Source: Alentia gelatinosa | Lineage: Eukaryota; Annelida; Polychaeta; Phyllodocida; Polynoidae | Direction: 5' to 3' | DNA: 64,000 nt | NCBI GenBank assembly: GCA_950022655.1 | Contig: OX465592.1 | Location: 62,001-126,000, forward strand | In this document: positions 47,001-51,100 of the stretch, piece by piece | Position numbering within the stretch: the stretch's first letter is position 1 | Layout: every line of letters starts with the position of its first letter | The notes under the pieces: generated by a model | The model's input: the letters and a program-made list of their open reading frames with translations, nothing else | What the model was told of the DNA's origin: nothing | The model's database searches: none | Translations under genes and position numbers: made by a program

Positions 47001-47001
47001 A
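14004..47001 (+). CDS. Transmembrane receptor: vWA - CTLD1 (with nested WSC) - CTLD2 - stalk - TM; 16 predicted exons
   Basis: Predicted single-pass membrane lectin with 734 codons. Order: signal peptide 1-20; Cys-rich microexon 22-28; vWA about 35-225 with MIDAS residues D42-S44-S46, T119 and D151; CTLD1 first half 243-342; WSC 343-433 with eight Cys; CTLD1 second half 434-479; CTLD2 484-611 with EPN 575-577 and W-R-D 596-598; Thr/Pro/Ser stalk 612-686 with N-glycosylation sites; TM 688-708; tail about 26 aa. All 16 exons splice with consistent phases and the total (2205 nt) is divisible by three. Likely role by family knowledge: surface recognition or adhesion, Ca-dependent sugar binding through CTLD2 and metal-dependent ligand binding through vWA. 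ATG 14004 was chosen because a good signal peptide follows; the open frame upstream is only minisatellite. No known orthologue is claimed. Confidence 0.82.
14788..14910. repeat. 66-bp tandem duplication
   Basis: GATTGTTAAA...ATATAGAATTACATAACATA occurs twice, starting at 14788 and 14854, with a few substitutions. Confidence 0.8.
15821..16050. mobile_element. Truncated family-B TIR element
   Basis: It starts GGGGTGTTTCCGGTCGAGAT and contains GATCTCAG/CTGAGATC motifs. Its interior (ATTATTGATTTGAGGCACTTAT, in part, and ACCATATTTACAGCGAATAATT, in part) matches in reverse the interior of the element at 27390-28215. The right end is missing. At 16112-16132 there is also the TCTGCTCTGGTGGCCAGTGT motif of family A, so the region may be a chimera. 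Confidence 0.55.
16802..16822 (+). CDS. Exon 2: 21-nt microexon, Cys-rich linker
   Basis: Acceptor TTTTGCAG, donor GAG|GTAGGT. It encodes (G)AA-TGT... giving ECLTCTG. Phases 1 in and 1 out fit exons 1 and 3. It adds two Cys just before the vWA domain. Skipping it would keep the frame. Confidence 0.6.
16914..17290 (+). mobile_element. Dispersed ~370-bp element, copy 1
   Basis: It starts TTAAAGGCATATCCTACAAT, then GCGCCACCTAGTG. The interior has TCTGAAAAATATAGT and GATCAAAGATGGTGGTC. The same order of motifs recurs at 57940-58310 (+) and, reversed, at 52815-53151 and 38240-38600. Non-coding, AT-rich, probably a MITE- or SINE-like family; class not determined. Confidence 0.75.
17671..18616. repeat. 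68/62-bp minisatellite in intron 2
   Basis: About 14 units of GGAGAGGGATTAGATCAATG...CACTGTGAGGTCAGCAGACAAT. Two length classes exist: long units contain GCCTCT before CTCACTGTG, short units lack it. It joins directly to the splice-acceptor array. Confidence 0.92.
18617..18950 (+). repeat. Splice-acceptor minisatellite before exon 3
   Basis: Seven copies of about 47 bp, each with a pyrimidine tract, TTCTTCAG and the first ~25 nt of exon 3 (AGTGTCGCGATACGAAGGTA). Only the last continues into the vWA coding sequence. Copies differ by substitutions such as CAAAG for CAGAG near 18873. Confidence 0.9.
18923..19092 (+). CDS. Exon 3: vWA domain, first part
   Basis: 170 nt, enters in phase 1 and ends in phase 0. 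It encodes CRDTKVDITFVVDGSGS..., with the DxSxS MIDAS motif, and ends ...DRVAFVQ at CAG|GTAAAT. Typical vWA beta-1/helix-1 and start of beta-2. Confidence 0.92.
19290..20123. mobile_element. Family-A TIR element, copy 1, with 3-bp CAG duplication
   Basis: 834 bp from GGCCCTGTTTTTTAGTCAC to the inverted GTGAATAAAAAAACAGGGCC. Flanking CAG on both sides (19287-19289 and 20124-20126) is read as target duplication. No transposase frame. Three more copies with the same structure lie at 31530, 39500 and 44080. CWG duplications recall some PIF/Harbinger elements (recalled, unchecked). Confidence 0.85.
20305..20685. repeat. 46-bp minisatellite in intron 3
   Basis: About eight units of GAATCTCAGCAGGATTTGTC, then TCAGACAAACACCCTGTGAGGTACAT. 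Not on an exon boundary. Confidence 0.9.
20991..21121 (+). CDS. Exon 4: vWA domain, middle
   Basis: 131 nt, phase 0 in, phase 2 out. It encodes FANDAKIEFPL... and GGNTNMSGGIRVM; T119 in GGNTN is the MIDAS threonine. Donor ATGAG|GTGAAT. Confidence 0.92.
21108..21390 (+). repeat. Splice-donor minisatellite after exon 4
   Basis: Five to six units of 50 bp, each with a degenerate exon-4 end (ATCCGAGTGACGGAG) followed by the donor-like GTGAATATCTGAGACTTACG. The true exon end (ATCCGAGTCATGAG|GTGAAT) is the first unit. Confidence 0.88.
21122..23984 (+). other. Intron 4
   Basis: 2.9 kb bounded by repeats at both ends. Between the two exon-5-derived arrays (about 22480-23450) lies AT-rich sequence with no coding signal. 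Confidence 0.7.
21700..22480 (+). repeat. ~158-bp tandem repeat containing exon-5-like sequence
   Basis: About four and a half units with TATTCAGCTATGATTGTTGC and ACTGATTGTTGATTGATTG. Each full unit contains GTTAAGAACATGGCTGTATG, which matches the interior of exon 5 (GTTAAGAACATGGCCGTGGT). It therefore seems to descend from the same source as the array at 23455-24030. Confidence 0.85.
23455..24030 (+). repeat. Splice-acceptor minisatellite before exon 5
   Basis: Four copies of an approximately 120-150-bp unit containing TACTTGTTCAG|ACAGAAGATT, then CTTCACGGCGGCAGACCGGC and GTTAAGAACATGGCGGTATG. That is the acceptor plus about 50 nt of exon 5. Only the last copy stays open (GCCGTGGTCATC); the earlier copies contain GCGGTATGATGG instead. 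Shorter GATTATTGTACGATACTTGT subrepeats lie between them. Confidence 0.88.
23985..24128 (+). CDS. Exon 5: vWA domain, MIDAS aspartate
   Basis: 144 nt, phase 2 in and out. It encodes (R)QKIFFTAADRLAVKNM, then AVVITDGIS with MIDAS D151, then DPDLTIPEAEAARNAGIKIY. The acceptor at TTGTTCAG was chosen because it alone restores the frame from exon 4; the downstream GGCGGCAG would not. Confidence 0.9.
24129..25512 (+). other. Intron 5
   Basis: 1.4 kb; more than half is a solo LTR (24618-25426). The rest is AT-rich. Confidence 0.75.
24618..25426. mobile_element. Probable solo LTR
   Basis: 809 bp starting TGTAGTGGATGGGTG and ending GGTCCCCTACA, with TG...CA ends and the inverted TGTAG/CTACA. CATT flanks both sides (24614-24617 and 25427-25430). 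GC-rich compared with surroundings. A TATA-box-like TTATATACAG at about 25074 fits an LTR promoter. The open frame 24622-24909 has no recognisable domain. TGTAG/CTACA ends are common in Gypsy-type LTRs, but no gag/pol is present to confirm. Confidence 0.65.
25513..25697 (+). CDS. Exon 6: vWA domain, end, and linker
   Basis: 185 nt, phase 2 in, phase 1 out. It encodes (S)IGITPSVDETEIQKISSLP... and YDITEHMFNTVCQDEPKAP. Donor TTCCG|GTAAGT is the first of seven tandem copies. Confidence 0.9.
25679..26050 (+). repeat. Splice-donor minisatellite after exon 6
   Basis: Seven units of about 58 bp, each with the exon-6 end GCGGGCGCTACTTCCG and the strong donor GTAAGTAGCAG, plus CATGTAAAGTGGAGCCCCCG. 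The last unit is mutated (TTCCAGTAAGT). Each unit also contains TATCAG just before the exon-like part, so a unit could in principle be read as a miniature exon. Confidence 0.92.
27390..28215. mobile_element. Family-B TIR element, copy 1
   Basis: 826 bp from GGCCCTGTTTTCAGTTGACA to CTGACAAACAGGGCC. It shares the GGCCCTGTTTT end with family A, but its subterminal sequence consists of GATCTCAAGTTGAGA-like palindromes. Flanks are CAG on the left and CTG on the right, so the target duplication is not exact. No coding capacity. Confidence 0.75.
28312..28382. repeat. G-rich tract
   Basis: Runs of G broken by TGT (TTGGGGGGTG units) and an uninterrupted run of about 13 G. A candidate G-quadruplex and assembly-sensitive site. 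Confidence 0.7.
29203..29330 (+). repeat. 63-bp tandem duplication of the exon-7 acceptor
   Basis: CTACAGTAGTGTCAAGATGT at 29201 and ATACAGTAATTTCAAGATGT at 29264 are the same acceptor plus exon start, 63 bp apart. The interval is open and in frame, so the upstream acceptor (exon start 29207) would add 21 residues with a second RCPGQT-like motif. Confidence 0.85.
29270..29578 (+). CDS. Exon 7: CTLD1, first half
   Basis: 309 nt, phase 1 in and out. It encodes SRCPGKTIGDDCYVI (C243, C252), WSTAEGDC (C269), a long helix region and FWLGGHEE...VWRWLKG. It stops at the WLxG position in front of the long loop of the C-type lectin fold. The upstream acceptor at 29207 has a better pyrimidine tract and may be used instead. 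Confidence 0.9.
29560..29760 (+). repeat. Duplicated exon-7 donor with AT repeats
   Basis: GTGTGGAGGTGGCTCAAAGG is present at the exon end and again at 29728-29747, each followed by a GTA donor-like sequence and TATCAGGGA. An AT-rich TATATA block (29610-29710) lies between. Confidence 0.85.
29579..30988 (+). other. Intron 7
   Basis: 1.4 kb, mostly repeat: duplicated donor, AT block, then the 57-bp array (29971-30975) up to the acceptor. Confidence 0.75.
29971..30975 (+). repeat. 57-bp minisatellite ending at exon 8 acceptor
   Basis: About 17 units of TTTGACGTCTCTCTGTATTG, ATGTACAGACGGAAATCCTT and TGTGGTCTTAC. The last partial unit (TTTGACGTCTCTGTTTTGGT) runs into the acceptor GTTTCAG of exon 8; each unit carries an ATGTACAG acceptor-like sequence at the equivalent place. 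Confidence 0.92.
30989..31128 (+). CDS. Exon 8: WSC domain, first half
   Basis: 140 nt, phase 1 in, phase 0 out. It encodes (G)LATFTDQGCFRDES... and TPQKCQQLCHNYKYAATQ. This matches the WSC start (GCF, then C...C in a helix, YKYA). Donor CAG|GTGGGA. Confidence 0.9.
31129..34503 (+). other. Intron 8
   Basis: 3.4 kb. It contains a family-A TIR element (31530-32366) and a very long acceptor array (32620-34517). The remainder has no coding signal. Confidence 0.75.
31530..32366. mobile_element. Family-A TIR element, copy 2, with CAG duplication
   Basis: 837 bp, GGCCCTGTTTTTCAGTAACG to the inverted TTACTGAAAAACAGGGCC, flanked by CAG at 31527-31529 and 32367-32369. The interior carries a long inverted repeat around TCTGCTCTGGTGGCCAGTGT (about 31896) and ACTGGCCACCAGAGCAGAC (about 31999). 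TATAGAAC and GTTCTATA form a smaller palindrome near 32183. Confidence 0.88.
32620..34517 (+). repeat. Splice-acceptor minisatellite before exon 9 (~37 decoys)
   Basis: About 38 units of 50-54 bp: GCAGACAGACTTTGATATGT, TACAG, then GCTGGTAACCTGTG and TTGTATTTAAT. GCTGGTAACCTGTG is the first 14 nt of exon 9. Only the last copy continues into coding sequence (CTCCTGCGGAGAC). Units vary between TGTTACAG and TATTGCAG and between long and short spacers. Confidence 0.95.
34504..34636 (+). CDS. Exon 9: WSC domain, second half
   Basis: 133 nt, phase 0 in, phase 1 out. It encodes AGNLCSCGDTYGAYG, GCNTPCEGNSSLNCGG and NRILLNG, a standard WSC C-terminal half. Together with exon 8 there are eight Cys (C351, 375, 379, 393, 395, 408, 412, 420), as expected for WSC. 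Confidence 0.93.
34619..35291 (+). repeat. 337-bp tandem duplication of exon-9 donor region
   Basis: Sequence from GGATCCTGCTCAACGGAG|GT (last 18 nt of exon 9 plus donor) to TTGAATATCTGTAAGTG occurs twice, starting at 34619 and 34956, nearly identical. It includes a CTAATAC/GTATTAG small palindrome. Confidence 0.93.
35405..36440. repeat. 16-bp minisatellite
   Basis: About 60 units of GTGAATGTGGAGTGGT, with interspersed GTGTGGTGTGAATG variants. Long open frames on the minus strand are His/Thr/Pro/Ser repeats and not genes. Confidence 0.93.
36746..38070. mobile_element. 1.3-kb TIR element with internal GC palindromes, nested in a dispersed repeat
   Basis: Perfect 21-bp terminal inverted repeats: 36746-36766 (GTCGGATTTTCAAAACCTGC + T) and 38050-38070. 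CACAT flanks left (36741-36745) and, one base away, right (38072-38076). The interior is AT-rich without coding capacity but carries a family of palindromes around GTGTTGTCCGACACC (37316, 37482-37517, 37668-37704). The flanks TTTCTTTATTGAG and CAACAAAGTGGCA...GGCTGGTTTTAATGGCCAAG are continuous at 54535-54665 without this insert. Confidence 0.78.
37482..37517. repeat. 36-bp perfect palindrome
   Basis: Two 18-nt arms with no spacer, centred on CCCC|GGGG: CGTGTTGTCCGACACCCC and its exact complement. Related half-sites occur at 37316-37335, 37668-37685 and 37687-37704. Confidence 0.95.
38071..38170. repeat. Dispersed repeat flank (right part)
   Basis: CAACAAAGTGGCAGAAGGCC, TCAGCCTGG and GCTGGTTTTAATGGCCAAGC match 54600-54665. 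This is the right flank of the TIR element above. Confidence 0.75.
38240..38600 (-). mobile_element. Dispersed ~370-bp element, copy 2 (reverse)
   Basis: Reverse orientation copy: AGAATCACCAGGTGGCGCCA, CTGTGTATTGTAGGATAT near 38550-38584 and TATTTTTCAGTATATTTCCT upstream correspond in order to the copy at 16914. Confidence 0.7.
38655..39250 (+). repeat. ~46-bp minisatellite ending at exon 10 acceptor
   Basis: About 13 units of TCGGCATTTATCATTCTACC, TCTATCGGTGCTGTGTGTTG. The true acceptor (TGTGTTTTCGGCAG|GTGCG) is the last, diverged TGTGTGTTCGGCA element of the array, so the acceptor lies inside the repeated motif. Confidence 0.9.
39254..39394 (+). CDS. Exon 10: CTLD1, second half
   Basis: 141 nt, phase 1 in and out. 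It encodes (G)AYAEWGPDQPSHYDN, QPCASLELNSGHWQLNDR and KFSYICAL. This is the loop and last beta-hairpin of a C-type lectin domain, continuing from WLKG of exon 7 across the WSC exons. QPS stands at the QPD/EPN position. The usual Cys in W-N-D-x-x-C is absent, leaving C452 without an obvious partner. Confidence 0.9.
39500..40374. mobile_element. Family-A TIR element, copy 3, with CTG duplication
   Basis: 875 bp from GGCCCTGTTTTTTAGTGACG to GACTAAAAAACAGGGCC, flanked by CTG at 39497-39499 and 40375-40377. Interior shares TCTGGTGGCCAGTGTA and TATAGAACCTAAGACAGTTC with the other copies. Confidence 0.88.
40391..41165. mobile_element. Family-B TIR element, copy 2
   Basis: Ends GGGGGTGTTTTTCAGTTGAG and CTCGACTGAAAAACACCCCC, followed inward by GATCTCAACTTGAGATC-type palindromes. 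At least eight TCTCAAGTTGAGA-like motifs, and internal repeats of the ACTGAAAAACA end near 41024 and 41100. No coding capacity, and no clear target duplication. Confidence 0.75.
41430..42065 (+). repeat. 146-bp splice-acceptor repeat before exon 11
   Basis: Three full decoy copies plus one partial and the true copy. Each has ATTCATACAG|CGCAGTACAT, CTGCTACCAGACAAGTGAAA and GGATCTAT, i.e. the acceptor and about 40 nt of exon 11, followed in decoys by AAAATACAGCATTCTTACGT and CCGTATATAC subrepeats. Confidence 0.93.
42027..42275 (+). CDS. Exon 11: CTLD2, first half
   Basis: 249 nt, phase 1 in and out. It encodes QYICYQTSERIYQMVDNVC, WFKARESCMAENGDLVS and SPFWVGATARLWTWKDG, the first half of a canonical long-form C-type lectin domain. 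It ends at the same WxDG point as exon 7. Donor GATG|GTAGGT. Confidence 0.93.
42276..43315 (+). other. Intron 11
   Basis: 1.0 kb. A donor-proximal segment (CTCGTGGTTTCATCATTTAT, ACTCATCAGG) is partly repeated at 42645-42685. A small TIR element lies at 42719-42983. The rest is unique. Confidence 0.65.
42719..42983. mobile_element. Small MITE-like inverted-repeat element with telomere-like core
   Basis: Left end TGGACGCCTTGAGCC and right end GGCTCAAGGCGTCCA are exact inverted repeats. Further GACGCCTTGAGCC/GGCTCAAGGCGTCC copies lie inside at 42774 and 42928. The centre (about 42835-42875) has several CCCTAA-type repeats (TAACCCTTACC, TAACCCTAACCC). No target duplication was identified. Confidence 0.75.
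43316..43462 (+). CDS. Exon 12: CTLD2, second half
   Basis: 147 nt, phase 1 in and out. It encodes AWSPDEPNEASKNCLM and FWWRDEACDTFLPSVCHI. EPN with W-R-D is the Ca-binding pattern of mannose-type lectins. All four core Cys of the fold are present with exon 11. Confidence 0.93.
43703..43927 (+). CDS. Exon 13: Thr/Pro/Ser stalk
   Basis: 225 nt, phase 1 in and out. It encodes STPPPTPTTSR and PTSTPTIPT-like mucin stretches, and NQT and NSS N-glycosylation sites. The acceptor could be ACAATAG (start 43703) or the in-frame TCTCAG three codons later (start 43712). Donor TTTACA|GTAAGT is the first of three tandem copies. Confidence 0.8.
43915..44020 (+). repeat. Triplicated splice donor after exon 13
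   Basis: CTGTATTTACAGTAAGTCAC-like sequence with a TCGTGTTGA spacer occurs three times about 37 bp apart. The first copy is the exon end. Confidence 0.85.
44080..44976. mobile_element. Family-A TIR element, copy 4, with CTG duplication and internal insertion
   Basis: 897 bp, GGCCCTGTTTTTCAGTCACG to CATGACTGAAAAACAGGGCC, flanked by CTG at 44077-44079 and 44977-44979. The flank reads ACAGCGAACCTG and CTGTTTACAGCTAAATAA; the related uninterrupted sequence ACAGCGAACCTGCTCACAGC is at 48589. About 240 bp (44160-44400), unlike the other copies and GC-rich at its end, interrupt the interior. Confidence 0.88.
45405..45660. repeat. Two-copy ~142-bp tandem repeat
   Basis: GGTTTACTGCATACCAGCCC, TTTCGACCA, TCATCATGTGT and AGTCTGAGTAATATGAAAGT occur twice in the same order. 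Confidence 0.8.
46226..46310 (+). CDS. Exon 14: transmembrane helix
   Basis: 85 nt, phase 1 in, phase 2 out. It encodes LIVFAILLIFFVAVALFIL followed by KAHIDRNK. A strong pyrimidine tract precedes the acceptor TTTTCAG; donor ATG|GTAAGT. The basic residues after the helix fit an intracellular C-terminus. Confidence 0.92.
46529..46700 (+). mobile_element. tRNA-derived SINE remnant in intron 14
   Basis: GGTCGGGGGTTCAATTCCTG resembles a tRNA B box (GGTTCAATTCC), followed by GTCATACCAAAGACTTAAAT, a tail that I recall from invertebrate SINEs. The A-box part and tRNA fold are not complete, so it is not a tRNA gene. Confidence 0.55.
46795..46835 (+). CDS. Exon 15: cytoplasmic tail
   Basis: 41 nt, phase 2 in, phase 1 out. 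It encodes (W)SIKKGSNYITPEE. The donor GAAG|GTAAG fits; read-through would stop after a few codons anyway. Confidence 0.75.
46982..47001 (+). CDS. Exon 16: terminal coding exon
   Basis: Acceptor TTTTCTTTAG, then (G)AA GGT AAA ACA AAA GGT TAA, giving EGKTKG and stop. An alternative terminal exon in the same phase exists after TTTATTTTTTAG at about 47281, giving GEVKS and stop at about 47296. A polyadenylation-type AATAAA is at 47096-47101. The choice of 3' end is open. Confidence 0.5.
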
Positions 47002-47095
47002 AGGTCGCCGAGCCACCAAGCGGATTGCCAAGGAACTAGCCTATATTTATGCTGGTTCCTGGTCATCCAGTAGTCTGAGGCAGGGTACCAGTCAA

Positions 47096-47101
47096 AATAA
47101 A
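47096..47101 (+). terminator. Possible polyadenylation signal
   Basis: AATAAA about 95 nt after the stop of exon 16. Not decisive; AATAAA is frequent in AT-rich sequence. Confidence 0.4.
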
Positions 47102-47399
47102 ATGTCTTTAAGTGTCCGCTTCTATAGAATACAATTTGCTATATCCATGTTACTATGAGTTGGAGAAAGACATTTAAGTATTTGACGTACTATGATTGTA
47201 TACACTGAAAATTTTAAAAAACACACTGTAAAGTAAGTCTTTAAACCCCACATATGACCTTTGTATGTCTTTATTTTTTAGGTGAAGTAAAAAGCTAGGA
47301 TAGAGAAGGCCACAACTATAATTTTTGTACCTAAAAGCACCGACGTCTACCTGGGAATGGGCATCAACACATGTTGTGTATCACGTGAGAAAAGAGGAG

Positions 47400-48130
47400 C
47401 ATCTCCACACCACGCGTCATGTAAGACGGCATCTCCGCGTCATGTAAGATGGCATCTCTGCACCACGCGTCATGTTAGATGGCATCTCCACACCACGCGT
47501 CATGTAAGATGGCATCTCCACACCACGCGTCATGTAAGACGGCATCTCCGCGTCATGGATCATGTAAGATGGCATCACTGCACCACGCGTCATGTTAGAT
47601 GGCATCTCTGCACCACGCGTCATGTAAGACGGCATCTCTGCACCACGCGTCATGTAAGACGGCATCTCCACACGACGCGTCATGTAAGATGGCATCTCCG
47701 CACCATGTGTCATGTAAGATGGCATCTCTGCACCACGCGTCATGGATCATGTGGATAAAGACGGCATCTCCACACGACGCGTCATGTAAGACGGCATCTC
47801 CACACGACGCGTCATGTAAGACGGCATGTCTGCACCACGCATCATGTAAGACGGGATCTCCACACGACGCGTCATGTAAGACGGCATCTCTGCACGACGC
47901 GTCATGTAAGACGGCATCTCCACACGACGTGTCATGTAAGACGGCATCTCTGCACCACGCGTCATGTAAGACGGCATCTCCGCACCACGCGTCATGTAAG
48001 ACGGCATCTCTGCACCACGCGTCATGTAAGATGGCATCTCCACACCACGCGTCATGTAAGACGGCATCTCTGCACCATGCGTCATGTTAGATGGCATCTC
48101 CACACGACGCGTCATGTAAGACGGCATCAA
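47400..48130. repeat. 30-bp minisatellite
   Basis: About 24 units of CATCTCTGCACCACGCGTCA + TGTAAGACGG. The period is a multiple of three, so Met/His/Ser/Thr-rich frames are open on both strands; not genes. Confidence 0.93.
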
Positions 48131-50280
48131 AACAAAGACAAATACAAAGCGCCGGTATGAAGAACAATGTGACCAGCAGCGTAATTTTCATAGTTATCCC
48201 ACTGGTGACAGGTGCGTGACTGAATGGGTGAGGGGTGAACCTGACCCTAGCCGACAAGGGCACCCTCTGTGAGTAGATTCATGAAACGGTCACCAGTGGC
48301 GCCCCCTAACAATTAATAACAGAAATACTATTACTATTTCCATACATAAAGATTCCGTGACTGCACAAAGAGCCCCCGCCTGAGGATAAAGTCGGAATCG
48401 TTACAGAACTGGACTATATCCTCTGTAGTCTGGGAATATTTGGGTGAAGAAGAGGATAATTTCCTGTATCTAGATGAGGTGCCGAATCATTTGGAACAAA
48501 TAAAAAGTAATAGATAGTACCAAATTGCTTAATTTTAGAGAGGAAAATCACTTTTATATTTGTGTTACTTTTACAACATTACCTGTACACAGCGAACCTG
48601 CTCACAGCTAAATAACCGACTTCCGGCACTGGTAACGCCAGTTTTGACGTTACCCTGTCATATACCCTAATTATCGTGCAAACGTGTGCAGAGTTGAAGT
48701 TCACAATTGGAGAGTTACAATTTATCGCCACTCGATGCACTCTCCTAGCAGAGATCCGGTGCTTGACTTCCTGCGCCATCATATTTATGTATCTATTTCA
48801 CACATTTACATTGTTAACGTAATCATTTTGTGTCATATCAAGTCTTTTCTATGAGTAGTTTTAGTATATTTAGAGGCTAGAGTACTCTAATAGTCTGGGC
48901 TAGCTGAACGGAAGAACATGACAGACGCATGCGCATATTGGGTGGGCGATAATTACGGTATATGGCAGGGTAACCAAATATTGCAGCACACCGGAGATGA
49001 GATGTTAGCTCCTTGTCAGAGGGCTCTCTGGGAGTTCCACTCACCAAGCTGAACCTTTGTCCTGCTTGGAAGCCAAACAGCATCAAGTATCCGTCTGGAG
49101 AGTGTGAGAGTTCCGGTGTGACCCATGAAGCTGGTGCCATTATAGACTGGTTCCCTGCCCATATGAATAAGGGGCAGGTAACGGGTTCCACAGGCATGAC
49201 CTTCAACCTTGGCTGGTGCCCGCCTCTGACTAGGGGATACCCCAGGAACCAGCCTTGTGGTATGGCTGGTATCCCCTTGTCATACACCTAGTCATACACC
49301 TAGTTCTGCCGAGCCCTCTAGCGGACTACCGAGCCCTCTAGCGGACTACCGGGGAACCAGGAGGCGTTACCAATAATGCACTGTAAAAATGGAACCCGTT
49401 ACCTGGCCTATAGTCTAACTAGGCCAGGCTTCCAGGCTAGTGCCATTAGTCGGGACAGAGTTTGTTATCAAGGTCCGTCTTAATCCATTGATCTGCCACC
49501 TGGTGTTTTGTCTGGTACCAGGGGCAAGATGGCGAGCCGCATGTACTGACCGCTATGTGCCCTATAACAACATTGTCTTCGACATTGAAACATATGCTAT
49601 TGACATTAAGGGGAATCACAATTTTTACATTGAAGAATTGATGGTTTGGGACATTTTTTCCTCATTAGGACCGATAACATCATATGTGAAAATTCAGTGT
49701 GCTAAGAATCATATGGGATTGTGGCTGAATTCACAATACATTTGCAAGAAATTCTCTTAAACGTACAAACTTATTCCTTCTATCAGTGGTGTACCAAATC
49801 TGCAGGACACTATAAACATATCGCAAGGATACTGTAATAATAAAACAAAACAAAGTAGTTGGATTCCTTATTGTTAAACAACATTGAAAAATGAAACAAC
49901 ATTGTCATTATATATTTACACATACTTGAAACAGAAAATGATATGCAATTCTCATTCAGGTTATTTGGGCAAGTTTGCTGAGATTGGCAAATGTTAATAG
50001 ACAATTTATCTAAAGAGATTTTAACTGATTTGATTGTGAATTACAATTTCTGATCGCACTTTATAAATACTATAAATAAACAAATATTGGAGGCCACAAG
50101 AGTAGCCGTAAATCAGCTGGCAGCTTCTGGTGGCCATCTTGTAGATTGAAAATGAAAACAGAGGTCTTGTGGGGAAATGAGAAGCTGTCAACTCGGGACA
50201 TTTGGTGATTCACATAATACTTACTATTAAACCCTGCATCATCCTTAAAGCCCTTATCACAAAATAGATTCCCATCAGAT
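48131..50280. other. Non-repetitive stretch, no supported gene
   Basis: It includes the uninterrupted dispersed sequence at 48541-48660. An inverted pair at 49175-49190 and 49390-49405 (CAGGTAACGGGTTCCA) suggests another degraded element. Open frames at 48877-49287 (-) and 49440-49760 (+) show no domain that I recognise. Confidence 0.5.
48541..48660 (+). repeat. Dispersed sequence, uninterrupted copy
   Basis: ACTTTTATATTTGTGTTACT, ACCTGTACACAGCGAACCTG, CTCACAGCTAAATAA and CCGGCACTGGTAACGCC. The same order flanks the family-A element at 44030-44079 and 44977-45035. A third, diverged copy lies at 51427-51520. Confidence 0.75.
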
Positions 50281-51100
50281 GACAGAGAACCCTGTTGTAT
50301 CCATCTTTACCCACTTTATGGCATGCAGAATGGGATTATCCTGTTTTCAGTGAGGTATGGTGAGGGTAGAGAACCCTGTTGTACCCATCTTTACCCACTA
50401 TATGGCATGCAGAATGGGATTATCCTGTTTTCAGTGAGGTATGGTGAGGGTAGAGAACCCTGTTGTACCCATCTTTACCCACTATATGGCATGCAGAATG
50501 GGATTATCCTGTTTTCAGTGAGGGGTGTGGTGAGGGTAGAGAACCCTGTTGTACCCATCTTTACCCACTATATGGCATGCAGAATGGGATTATCCTGTTT
50601 TCAGTGAGGTATGGTGAGGGTAGAGAACCCTGTTGTATCCATCTTTACCCACTATATGGCATGCAGAATGGGATTATCCTGTTTTCAGTGAGGTATGGTG
50701 AGGGTAGAGAACCCTGTTGTATCCATCTTTACCCACTTTATGGCATGCAGAATGGGATTATCCTGTTTTCAGTGAGGTATGGTGAGGGTAGAGAACCCTG
50801 TTGTATCCATCTTTACCCACTATATGGCATGCAGAATGGGATTATCCTGTTTTCAGTGAGGTATGGTGAGGGTAGAGAACCCTGTTGTACCCATCTTTAC
50901 CCACTATATGGCATGCAGAATGGGATTATCCTGTTTTCAGTGAGGTATGGTGAGGGTAGAGAACCCTGTTGTATCCATCTTTACCCACTATATGGCATGC
51001 AGAATTGGATTATCCTGTTTTCAGTGAGGGGTGTGGTGAGGGTAGAGAACCCTGTTGTACCCATCTTTACCCACTATAATATGGCATGCAGAATGGGATA
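50280..51100. repeat. 83-86-bp minisatellite
   Basis: About ten units of ATGGCATGCAGAATGGGATT, ATCCTGTTTTCAGTGAGG and GAGAACCCTGTTGTACCCAT. Three units carry a longer GGGGTGTGGTG variant. Confidence 0.93.

Noticed and set aside
14004..47001. Polycystin-1-like gene because of WSC plus C-type lectin
   Set aside because: No LRR, PKD repeats, REJ, GAIN or multi-pass region; instead vWA and a single TM helix. Different architecture.
47357..48130. Met/His/Ser-rich ORFs on both strands
   Set aside because: Translation of the 30-bp minisatellite.
49440..49760. 106-codon ORF with FDIETYAIDIKG as a polymerase fragment
   Set aside because: Only a short FDIET-like match, no further motifs in order; too weak.
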